Origin: Vulcanimicrobiota bacterium
Lineage (GTDB): Bacteria; Vulcanimicrobiota; Vulcanimicrobiia; Eremiobacterales; Eremiobacteraceae
Assembly (NCBI GenBank): GCA_013290125.1
Contig: JABCYQ010000008.1
Location: 44,673-108,672, forward strand
Length of the DNA: 64,000 nt
Reading direction: 5' to 3'
The notes under the pieces are model-generated. The model did not search any database. It saw only the letters and a program-made list of their open reading frames with translations, and was not told the DNA's origin. Shown here piece by piece: positions 36,485 to 44,009 of this stretch; the stretch's first letter is position 1, and each line of letters opens with the position of its first letter. The position numbers were made by a program, and so were the translations under genes.

Positions 36485-38200
36485 TCAATATATGAGGGAT
36501 GATTGCGTCCACGAGCCGTTGGGCGGCGCGTTCGAAGAGAAGATGAGATTGACCGGATACGACGAGCCGCCCTCAGGCATCGTCACCACCGAGACTTGGC
36601 GATAGCCGCCGACCGGAACAAGGAACGATTCGACGAGCTGCGCTGCGTCGGCGGGCGCTGCGTGGATCTGGACGAGCGATCCATCGATGAAGAACGTGCC
36701 GGTCGCGCGTCCGCCGCGCGGTTCGAACCACATGCCGACTCGCGCATCTGAGCCGGATGGATTTAAGAGCGTGATCGACGCCGACTGCTTCACACCGTAG
36801 TCGCCGCCGAGCACCTCTCCCTGTACGAGATTCGGCAACGGCAGCTTCCCGATCGTGAGCACAGTCGCGTCGTCGCCGACTCGATACGTCTCGTCGTAGA
36901 AGAAATCCGGCACGCTGTACACGCCGCGCGCGTGGCGCACCGCGCTCTGCAAAAGCGTGTCTGAGATCGGCTGGACCGGCGAATCCCCCGCATCTTGCGC
37001 GACGAGCGCCACGCGCACGCCATCGCCGCTCACGACCCGCAGCTGCATCACTCCGGTGACGAGCGTATCCGCCGGCATCGCCTGATCGACGACGTTGATC
37101 GTGGCGTGCGGCGGCAATTCGAAAAGTTGTCCTTCGTTCGCCGCTTCGCGGATCAGATAGCGGCTCGTCGCGAGATGCCCCGCCGCCAGCACGTTGGAAT
37201 CCGGACCGGCTAAGCCTGCGATGAGTTGGATCAGGCTTGAATCCAAGCCGTTGTTCTGCACCTTCACGAGCACGCGGCGCGAGTCGGGTTTGGCCGCATA
37301 GTGATAGTAGAGCAGGCGCGCCGGCGCGTCTTGATTCACATCGGCATAGAACAGAGTGCCGTTCTCCACGAGCGTCTCCGGGAAATCCGAGACGAGCAGA
37401 TACTGCGGCGGGAGGCGTGGCTGCGCCACGTTGCTGAGGGTGACCGCGACGTCCTTGCTCGCGCGCAGCATCCCGGCCCCCTCGACTGAGACCGGCACGT
37501 GCACTGTGGCGAGATCGTCCGGCGCGAGCGTATGGGCATCGGTGATCGAATTCGCATCGATGATGAGACGCGCGCCCGCCTCGGGATAGACGACCGCAGC
37601 CGCCGCGTTCGCCGCCGCCTCAGCGACGAAGTCCGGGCTGGCGGGATCACCTGTGATGGTGGCGGTCGCGGTGTCGCCGATCCGACCCGCAAGGATCTCG
37701 ACCGTGACGGTCAACGACGAACTCAGACCGTCTTGATCCGTCGCGGTGATGGTCGTGGTGCCCGTGCGCAACGCGGCGACGTCGATCGTCCGGTCGATGG
37801 CGTTGAACGTCGCCGAGACGATTCCGGCGTCGAACCCCGTGAGCGTGAGAATGCCGCTCGGCGGCGAATCGACGTGCACGGTCGCCGAACGGCCGTACTG
37901 CAGCACGATCGCGGAGGCCGCAAGCGACACCGGTTGCGGCGGCGGCGGTGGCGGCGTGACGGCCGGCATGCTCGGCAAGATGGTTGGCTGTGGACCGGGA
38001 GCGGTTGGAGATCCGCTGGGCGTCGGACTTTCGGTGGCGGCGGGCGACGGCGTGATGAACGGCGCCGCGGTCGCCGTCGCACCCGGCGAGGGATCCGCAA
38101 GCACCGCAGATGATCTCCCGGGCTGGGCTTGCGATACCAAAGCGTACAGCGCGATGCAGAGCGCGCCGGCAGCGGCGCCGCGAATGAGTCGGCCGAGCAC
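36485..38200 (-). CDS. Secreted protein with Pro-rich linker and Ig-like domain
   Basis: 571 aa, GTG start directly adjacent to the recQ stop. N-terminal hydrophobic signal or anchor (about 5-25), then a Pro/Ser/Thr/Ala-rich linker (~35-92, ending in PPPPPP). Next is a bacterial Ig-like beta domain (~93-172) with GTTTITATDQDGLSSSLTVT. The remaining ~390 residues are beta-rich with no family I recognise (VENGTLFYADVNQDAPARLL, SSYPVNLIFSSNAPPNGSW). Probably surface or periplasmic, possibly adhesive or structural; function unknown. Confidence 0.6.
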   Translation of the reverse strand: MLGRLIRGAAAGALCIALYALVSQAQPGRSSAVLADPSPGATATAAPFITPSPAATESPTPSGSPTAPGPQPTILPSMPAVTPPPPPPQPVSLAASAIVLQYGRSATVHVDSPPSGILTLTGFDAGIVSATFNAIDRTIDVAALRTGTTTITATDQDGLSSSLTVTVEILAGRIGDTATATITGDPASPDFVAEAAANAAAAVVYPEAGARLIIDANSITDAHTLAPDDLATVHVPVSVEGAGMLRASKDVAVTLSNVAQPRLPPQYLLVSDFPETLVENGTLFYADVNQDAPARLLYYHYAAKPDSRRVLVKVQNNGLDSSLIQLIAGLAGPDSNVLAAGHLATSRYLIREAANEGQLFELPPHATINVVDQAMPADTLVTGVMQLRVVSGDGVRVALVAQDAGDSPVQPISDTLLQSAVRHARGVYSVPDFFYDETYRVGDDATVLTIGKLPLPNLVQGEVLGGDYGVKQSASITLLNPSGSDARVGMWFEPRGGRATGTFFIDGSLVQIHAAPADAAQLVESFLVPVGGYRQVSVVTMPEGGSSYPVNLIFSSNAPPNGSWTQSSLIY

Positions 38201-39889
38201 CTAGGCGATCGCTTGTGCGTCGCGGCTGACCGCATCGATCAGCAGCGTCTTGTAGCCGTGGCTTGGGAACAGGACCGTGACGAGGTCGCGTTCTGTCCGC
38301 TCCACCGTTCCCTGGCCGAACTTGCGATGGTAGACGACGTCACCGATGCGGTAGAGGCTTGTGTCGTCGTCAGGCTCGACGGCGACCAAGATGCCGGAGG
38401 AGATGAAAGCCGGATCGGCAGCTGCAGCCGCGAGCCGCGCGCGGCAATTGTCGCACGCGCCGCAGTTCGTGCGGTCGAAGTCCTCGCCGAAGTAATTGAG
38501 GATGAATTTGCGGCGGCAGCTGCGCGTCTCGCAGTACTGCAGCATCATCGCGAGCTTGCTCTGGTCATACGAGCGCTTCGTCTCGTAACTCGCGAGGTTG
38601 AGCGTGAGCTTCGGGCTCCCTTTGATGCGCGGCGCGAGCCCGTACGTGCCCTTCGTCACGCTTTGGATGAAGCCGCCCTTCTTGAGCAGCGCGAGGATGA
38701 CTTTGAGTTTCGTCAGCGGCAGCTGCAAGATCTTGCGCAAGTCGGTGAGCGAGACGCCGTTGTCTTGGCCATCGAAGAGTTGCAACGTGCCGAAGACGCG
38801 CTGGACTTCTTCCACGTCCGGGTACTTGCCGGTGAGGAAATAGTTCTGCACGCGCGTGTCGCTCTGGCGGTAAAGCAATAGGCAGAGCGATTCTTCGCCG
38901 TCGCGTCCGGCGCGGCCGGCCTCTTGCGTGTAGGCCTCGATGCTGCCCGGCAAGTCGTAGTGGATGACGAACCGGATGTTCGGCTTGTCGATGCCCAGTC
39001 CAAACGCGTTGGTCGCGACGACGACGCGCACGTTCTCGCTCATGAAGTGATCGTGCACGCGATCGCGGTCGGCCTTCTGCAGTTTCGAGTGATAGACGTC
39101 TGCTTCGATGCCGAGTTGCTCGCGCAAGTATTCCGAGACCGCGTACGTGTTCTTGATCGTCGCGGTATAGATGATGCCGAGCTTGTCTTCGAGCGATCCG
39201 GCGAACGCCTTCTTCAACGCGCGCAGTTTGTCGTCGTCGGTGGACGCGCGGACGACTTCGTAGACGAGGTTCGGACGATCGAATCCGCGGACGATCGGTT
39301 TGGTGAGCGGGATGCCCAGCTGCGTGACGATATCTTCGCGCACCGCCGGCGTGGCGGTGGCCGTCAGCGCGAGCACGGTCGGATGTCCAAGCGCGGCGAC
39401 GACGCGGCCGAGGTTCAGATAGGCGGGCCGGAAATCGTGGCCCCATTGCGAGATGCAATGCGCTTCGTCGACGACGAACAGCGGGATGTGCAGACGCTTG
39501 AGGACTTCGACGAATGCTTCATCCTCGAGCCGTTCGGGCGTGACGTAGATCAGTTTGAGGTTGCCGCGCGAGATCAGCTCGAGCGATTTCGTCTCTTCGT
39601 CGTCGGTGAGCGTGCTGTTCAGCGCTACGGTGCTCGATATGCCCGCCTCGGCGAGCATGTCGAGCTGATCTTTCATGAGGGCGATCAGCGGTGAGACGAC
39701 GACGGTCGTGCCCGACAGCAGCATCGCGGGCAATTGATAGCACAACGATTTACCCGCGCCGGTGGCGAGGATAGCGAGCGTGTCCTTTTTTTCCAGCACG
39801 CGGCGGATGACTTCTTCCTGGCCAGGCTGGAAGCTCTGGTAGCCGAAGTGGCGCCGTAATGCCTCGTTGAGATCGATGTCGAGAGCCAT
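38201..39889 (-). CDS. recQ: RecQ-family ATP-dependent DNA helicase with Tudor-like C-terminus
   Basis: 3'-5' helicase acting in recombination repair. 562 aa from ATG 39889 (an upstream in-frame start at 39967 adds 26 unlikely residues). Motifs: FQPGQEEVIRRVL, Walker A ATGAGKSLCYQLP, DEAH box VVDEAHCISQWGHDFRPAY, motif VI QEAGRAGRDG, RecQ zinc-binding cysteines ending CGACDNC, and a winged-helix region. Instead of an HRDC domain the last ~50 residues read YRIGDVVYHRKFGQGTVER and VLFPSHGYKTL, like the C-terminal Tudor domain of PcrA/UvrD. Divergent from dnaX. Confidence 0.95.
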   Translation of the reverse strand: MALDIDLNEALRRHFGYQSFQPGQEEVIRRVLEKKDTLAILATGAGKSLCYQLPAMLLSGTTVVVSPLIALMKDQLDMLAEAGISSTVALNSTLTDDEETKSLELISRGNLKLIYVTPERLEDEAFVEVLKRLHIPLFVVDEAHCISQWGHDFRPAYLNLGRVVAALGHPTVLALTATATPAVREDIVTQLGIPLTKPIVRGFDRPNLVYEVVRASTDDDKLRALKKAFAGSLEDKLGIIYTATIKNTYAVSEYLREQLGIEADVYHSKLQKADRDRVHDHFMSENVRVVVATNAFGLGIDKPNIRFVIHYDLPGSIEAYTQEAGRAGRDGEESLCLLLYRQSDTRVQNYFLTGKYPDVEEVQRVFGTLQLFDGQDNGVSLTDLRKILQLPLTKLKVILALLKKGGFIQSVTKGTYGLAPRIKGSPKLTLNLASYETKRSYDQSKLAMMLQYCETRSCRRKFILNYFGEDFDRTNCGACDNCRARLAAAAADPAFISSGILVAVEPDDDTSLYRIGDVVYHRKFGQGTVERTERDLVTVLFPSHGYKTLLIDAVSRDAQAIA

Positions 39890-40156
39890 GTCGCGGTTGG
39901 ACCAAACCTTCCCTGATCTGCTTAAGATCGTGCCGTCCAGAGATGACGAACATCGGCCCGTCTTCAAACGGTGCCGTGCCGCTTGCGCGCACTTTCAAAG
40001 CGATATACCCTGTTTTCCGTATCGTAAACCTACTGTTCTGCACGGTTTCTTCCTTCACCAGTGGTGCCATGGCTAGGTTCGCTTTCCGACGTTCGTCTAC
40101 GCTCGGCGCCGCCGAGCGGCCAAGGGCCGTGCTCGACCCTGAACGAAAGCGCGCTA

Positions 40157-41743
40157 GTGGTCACAGAATCCCCCGCACCCACCCTCGCGCTCTACCGGAA
40201 ACACCGCCCCGCCGCGTTCGACGACCTAGTCGGTCAGTCGGCCGTCGTCGACGGACTCACCGCAGCTTTGCGCACGGGACGGACCGTCCACGCCTATCTC
40301 TTCTCGGGCCCGCGCGGCACGGGTAAGACGTCGGCGGCGCGCATCCTCGCGAAGTGCCTGAACTGCGAACGCGGCGGCCCGCGGCCGGACCCCTGCGGCA
40401 AATGCGCATCGTGCGTGGCCATTTCCCAAGGCACCTCATTCGACGTGATCGAGATCGACGCCGCAAGCAATTCACGAGTCGAAGAGACGCGCGAACTGCT
40501 CAAGGGCGTGGACGTCGTGCCGGCCTACTCGCGCATGAAGGTCTACATCGTCGACGAGATCCACATGATGAGCCCTTCCGCGTTCAACGCGCTCTTGAAA
40601 ACGCTGGAAGAGCCGCCCGCGCACGCCGTTTTCATCCTCGCCACGACTGAGCCGCACAAAGTGCCGGCCACGATCCTCTCGCGTTGCCAGCGGTACGAAT
40701 TCCGCCGCATGGCGCCTGAGACGATCGGGCTGCGGCTCAAAGACGTGGCGGCACGCGAGAAGATCCGCATCTCCGCCGATGCCATCACGCGGCTGGCATT
40801 TCTTGCCGACGGCGCGCTTCGCGACGCATTGGTGCTACTCGAACAAGCGCGCGGATTCGCCGGTGACGGTGCGATCGACGATGCGGCGCTCGACCGAGCA
40901 TTTGGCGCCTCGCACAAAGAGACCGTTTCAGCCATCGTCGATGCGATCGTCGCAGGCGATGCGTCCGCGGCTTTGGAGCAAGTCGCTGCCGCCGCTGCGG
41001 CGGGCATCGATCCAACCTGGCTCACGCGCGAGCTTCTGCGACGCTTTCGGCTCGTTCTGCTCGCGCAGCACAGCCCGGGAACGCTTGCGTTTGAGACGCC
41101 GCCCGACGACGCGAAGGCCGTCACCGCGCTCGCCCGGCGTGTAGAGATTTCCCGCGTTTACGCGGCGCTGAAGTATTTGTCAGAAGCCCTTGCCGATAAG
41201 TTCTCCACACAGTCGCGGATCGATCTCGAACTTGCGCTCGTCCGGATCATCCTGCCTGGGGAAGAGTCAGGGCTGCGAGAGATATTGGAGCGTCTGCGCG
41301 CCTTAGAGTCGCGGTCCGAGGGGGCAAGCGGCCCCAGTCAAAGTCCGCCATCCGGCGCCGATGCCCAGCCTCCGCGCGCGCGTCAGACTGCTCGCCCCGC
41401 CGGCGCTTCCGCCGCGAAGACTCCGGCCAGCCTTTCGGTGGCGAAGCTCGAGGGCATGTGGCCGATGATCTTGAGCGAGATCCGCGCGTCGTCGAACATG
41501 CTGTTCGGCGTGCTGCAGCACTCGACCATCGCCGACGTCGCAGGCACGGATGTCACGCTCACCGCCCAGAACAAATTCGCGCGCGATCACGCGTCGGATC
41601 CTCCGATGCTCAAGCTCATCGCGGACGCGATCGCGAAGCACGCAGGCGTCGAACCGAACGTGCGCATCGTCGTCGGAAAATCTGCCATGCTCGCGCATGC
41701 GGCCGATCCGTTCGCGCCGGCGTCGGAACTCGATCTGATCTGA
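40157..41743 (+). CDS. dnaX: DNA polymerase III subunits gamma/tau
   Basis: Clamp-loader ATPase of the replisome. About 528 aa from GTG 40157; the longer frame from 40061 adds 32 residues of noise. Family start LALYRKHRPAAFDDLVGQ, Walker A SGPRGTGKTSAARIL, the four-Cys zinc module CLNCERGG...CGKCASC, Walker B VYIVDEIHMMS, sensor ATTEPHKVPATILSRCQR. The C-terminal ~130 residues are tau-like (KTPASLSVAKLEGMWPMILS). Forms the classic dnaX-ybaB-recR cluster. Confidence 0.97.
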   Translation: MVTESPAPTLALYRKHRPAAFDDLVGQSAVVDGLTAALRTGRTVHAYLFSGPRGTGKTSAARILAKCLNCERGGPRPDPCGKCASCVAISQGTSFDVIEIDAASNSRVEETRELLKGVDVVPAYSRMKVYIVDEIHMMSPSAFNALLKTLEEPPAHAVFILATTEPHKVPATILSRCQRYEFRRMAPETIGLRLKDVAAREKIRISADAITRLAFLADGALRDALVLLEQARGFAGDGAIDDAALDRAFGASHKETVSAIVDAIVAGDASAALEQVAAAAAAGIDPTWLTRELLRRFRLVLLAQHSPGTLAFETPPDDAKAVTALARRVEISRVYAALKYLSEALADKFSTQSRIDLELALVRIILPGEESGLREILERLRALESRSEGASGPSQSPPSGADAQPPRARQTARPAGASAAKTPASLSVAKLEGMWPMILSEIRASSNMLFGVLQHSTIADVAGTDVTLTAQNKFARDHASDPPMLKLIADAIAKHAGVEPNVRIVVGKSAMLAHAADPFAPASELDLI

Positions 41744-41753
41744 GGAGCCCCTG

Positions 41754-42059
41754 ATGAATCCGCAACAGATGCTGCAGCAGGCGCGCAAGCTCCAGGCGCA
41801 GCTCGCCAAGGTCCAAGAAGAACTGGGCAATGAAGTCGTCACGGGCGTCGCAGCCTCGGGCGCGGTGACGGTCGCGCTCGACGGACATGGCTCGATTCGA
41901 TCGGTGAAGATCGCGCCTTCCGCGGTGGATCCCGAGGACATCGAGACCCTCGAAGATCTGATCGTCGTCGCGATCAAAGACGCGCAGACGAAAGCGCACG
42001 AACTCTCGCAATCGCGCATGGGTCCGCTGACGAGCGGCCTCGGCATTCCCGGTCTATAG
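41754..42059 (+). CDS. ybaB: YbaB/EbfC nucleoid-associated protein
   Basis: Small dimeric DNA-binding protein thought to shape the nucleoid. 101 aa, normal length. MNPQQMLQQARKLQAQLAKV opening, the beta-rich ASGAVTVALDGHGSIRSVKI and helix DPEDIETLEDLIVVAIKDA are typical. ATG with GAGG about 6 nt upstream; 10 nt after dnaX and 11 nt before recR. Confidence 0.96.
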   Translation: MNPQQMLQQARKLQAQLAKVQEELGNEVVTGVAASGAVTVALDGHGSIRSVKIAPSAVDPEDIETLEDLIVVAIKDAQTKAHELSQSRMGPLTSGLGIPGL

Positions 42060-42070
42060 CGTCACCCGCG

Positions 42071-42670
42071 ATGGACGATCTCGCGCCGCCGCTCTCCGGT
42101 CTCATCGGCGAACTTGAGAAACTGCCGACGATCGGGCCGAAGACCGCGGCGCGCTTAGCCTTCTATATACTAAGCGCAAGCCGCGAAGACGCAAACGCAC
42201 TCGCCGAGGCGATCGTCGCTGTAAAGGACAGGGTTCGCCTCTGCAGCCGGTGCTTCTCACTGACCGAAGCCGATCCGTGCTCGATATGCCGCGACGTCCG
42301 AAGAGATCCGAAGACGCTCTGCGTTGTGGGCGAGCCCAAAGACGTCTACGCGGTGGAACGCAGCATGAGTTTCAAAGGCCGCTACCACGTGTTGGGCGGA
42401 TTGATCTCACCGATGGACGGCATCGGCGTGGCGCAATTGCACGTCAAAGAACTGGTCGAACGGGTCGGCACCGAGGGGATCGATGAAGTTATCGTGGCGA
42501 CCAACCCAAATGCCGAAGGCGAATCCACCGCGCTGTATCTCGCGCGGTTGCTCGCGCCCACCGGCGTGCGAGTGACGCGGCTCGCTTACGGCTTGCCGAT
42601 CGGCGGCGATCTCGACTATGCCGACGAGGTTACGCTAGCGCGGGCGCTCGAAGGCCGCCGCGCTCTGTAG
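42071..42670 (+). CDS. recR: Recombination mediator RecR
   Basis: Works with RecF and RecO to load RecA on gapped DNA. 199 aa, standard length. Helix-hairpin-helix LPTIGPKTAARLAFYIL, zinc finger with CSRCFSLTEADPCSIC, TOPRIM beginning LCVVGEPKDVYAVERS and the Walker-B-like block LHVKELVERVGTEGIDEVIV, ending RLAYGLPIGGDLDYADEVTL. Its TAG stop is the first triplet of a palindromic repeat of family B. Confidence 0.98.
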   Translation: MDDLAPPLSGLIGELEKLPTIGPKTAARLAFYILSASREDANALAEAIVAVKDRVRLCSRCFSLTEADPCSICRDVRRDPKTLCVVGEPKDVYAVERSMSFKGRYHVLGGLISPMDGIGVAQLHVKELVERVGTEGIDEVIVATNPNAEGESTALYLARLLAPTGVRVTRLAYGLPIGGDLDYADEVTLARALEGRRAL

Positions 42671-42691
42671 TAGGGCAAGCATCGCTTGCCC
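42668..42691. repeat. Palindromic repeat, family B, copy 1
   Basis: TAGTAGGGCAAGC, loop ATC, GCTTGCCC: an 8-bp stem (42673-42680 with 42684-42691) after a TAGTA lead. It lies between the convergent recR and DUF697-like genes and includes the recR stop codon. The second copy is at 51123-51149 on the other strand with a changed but still paired stem. Confidence 0.7.
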
Positions 42692-42697
42692 CGTTCC

Positions 42698-43687
42698 TCA
42701 ATTGCGAGCGTCTTGCTTCGGACGGATGCGCCCGGCGATATCGAGCATGAGCTTTTTCGCTCGGTCCACGGCTTCACGATATGCCGCACTGGTCTTCTCC
42801 GAGCCCATCGGCGTTCCGGTCTCGTAGAAGTAGGCTGCCGCCTGGCCCACGATCAGCGTGCCGGCGTATGCGATGGCCGCCTTTACCGCGATGCCGGCGA
42901 CGGGAATAAATCCGGACAGCTCGCGCGCGAGAGCGCGCCAGGCATAGCCGCCGCCCACTACCGGAAGCAGTTCGACGAGACGTGCGGCGTCCGGACGCCT
43001 GCCATATGCCGCGGCGATGTGCATGAGCATGTTCATCTGCAGCGCGGTGATCGCGATCGTGTCTCCGGCGGACGCGATGCCGCCTAGTACGATGCCCAGG
43101 ATGGGGACGTGATCGGCGAGCGCCGACGCTCCCGCGATTTTCAGACTCAAGAGCGCGCAGTCGACCGTGAGTTTCGCCGCAACCGTCGGGCGGAAGACGG
43201 GTAGAGCGCACGCGAGCGCGACGTCGTTGTCACCGCACGCGTCGACCACGTCGGGGACGAAGAACTTCAGCAGTTCGTGCGCATCGAGAGTGGTCACGCT
43301 GTAGCGGCCGGCTGTTCCGTCGCCGGGTTTGTCGATGCGTGCAGTCGTCGAGGCCGTTCGATCGAGGACGAAAACCGGAACACCCAATGCGACGCATCGC
43401 GCGATATCGGGCTCGCTATCCGTCGCGGCAGATGCAGCGAAGAACACGCCGCGCAACGCGGCGTCGTGCGGCGGCGCTTGCCCCGTACTATCCCATGGAC
43501 GGATGACGGGTTCGGCTGACATCCGGCCCTCTTCCAGCACCGCGATGAGCTCGCCAGCCCACGGACCGGCCGCGAGCAGTCGGATCGGACGCTTCGAACG
43601 TGTCTCGATCCCGTCGAGATTGACCTTATCTCGGACGACCTTCATCCAATCGGCGAGGAACGGCAGCGGCGCTATCGGCATGGCCAT
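42698..43687 (-). CDS. DUF697-like membrane-associated protein
   Basis: 329 aa. The N-terminal half (1-130) is an alpha/beta region resembling a degenerate P-loop GTPase or receiver-like fold (IRLLAAGPWAGELIAVLEEG, GVFFAASAATDSEPDIARCV, VPVFVLDR), but no Walker A is visible. The C-terminal half has hydrophobic helices (VPILGIVLGGIASAGDTIAI, GGYAWRALARELSGFIPVAG) and GTLIVGQAAAYFYETG, similar to DUF697/YcjF tails of Era-like GTPases. Function unknown. Three nt after a possible small ORF. Confidence 0.55.
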   Translation of the reverse strand: MAMPIAPLPFLADWMKVVRDKVNLDGIETRSKRPIRLLAAGPWAGELIAVLEEGRMSAEPVIRPWDSTGQAPPHDAALRGVFFAASAATDSEPDIARCVALGVPVFVLDRTASTTARIDKPGDGTAGRYSVTTLDAHELLKFFVPDVVDACGDNDVALACALPVFRPTVAAKLTVDCALLSLKIAGASALADHVPILGIVLGGIASAGDTIAITALQMNMLMHIAAAYGRRPDAARLVELLPVVGGGYAWRALARELSGFIPVAGIAVKAAIAYAGTLIVGQAAAYFYETGTPMGSEKTSAAYREAVDRAKKLMLDIAGRIRPKQDARN

Positions 43688-43690
43688 ATT

Positions 43691-43906
43691 CTATTTTCCG
43701 CGCCCCCGCCCAAATCCCCGAACGTCCGGCCACAACGTGCAACCCGCAGCATCACGGGCGATGTCATCCGCCGGGGACGCGGCGGAGTTCGGGATCACCA
43801 ACTTCCGCCGCTCGACTTCGGCGGCTCTCGCCTCCTCAGACGCCCCGGCTATTTTGACATCGCCCGTGATGCGACAGAGCGGCAGGCGAGTCTCGGTGGT
43901 TGACAT
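43691..43906 (-). CDS. Possible small protein
   Basis: 71 aa, MSTTETRLPLCRITGDVKIA at the N-terminus and a Gly/Arg-rich end. No family recognised. It ends 3 nt before the ATG of the DUF697-like gene, which suggests an operon. Against it: no ribosome site, and its start codon and much of its sequence lie inside an inverted-repeat structure (43749-43919). It may be non-coding. Confidence 0.25.
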   Translation of the reverse strand: MSTTETRLPLCRITGDVKIAGASEEARAAEVERRKLVIPNSAASPADDIARDAAGCTLWPDVRGFGRGRGK

Positions 43907-43919
43907 CGCCGAGTGATGC
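43749..43919. repeat. 18-bp inverted repeat with a third imperfect copy
   Basis: GCATCACGGGCGATGTCA (43749-43766) is the exact reverse complement of TGACATCGCCCGTGATGC (43855-43872); the arms are 88 nt apart. A third, imperfect copy TGACATCGCCGAGTGATGC is at 43901-43919. Each unit is itself a weak dyad (CATC...GATG). Located upstream of the DUF697-like gene. Confidence 0.65.
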
Positions 43920-43927
43920 CGAAAAAG

Positions 43928-43957
43928 AAGAGGGCCGACTAGCGTCGGCCCCTTCAG
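43928..43957. repeat. Palindromic repeat, family A (one-base insertion)
   Basis: GAAGAGGGCCGAC, loop TAGC, GTCGGCCCCTTCAG. Compared with the copy at 36439 the left arm has an extra A, leaving an 8-bp core stem (43932-43939 with 43944-43951). It lies downstream of the M48 protease gene. Confidence 0.7.
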
Positions 43958-44009
43958 TACGGGCTGGGTTTACGTAGAGTAATAGATGCGTTGTGTCGGC
44001 CGGAGCTGG

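Noticed and set aside
40061..40156. N-terminal extension of dnaX from an upstream GTG
   Set aside because: The 32 added residues have no family similarity; the conserved LALYRKHRPAAF begins shortly after GTG 40157.
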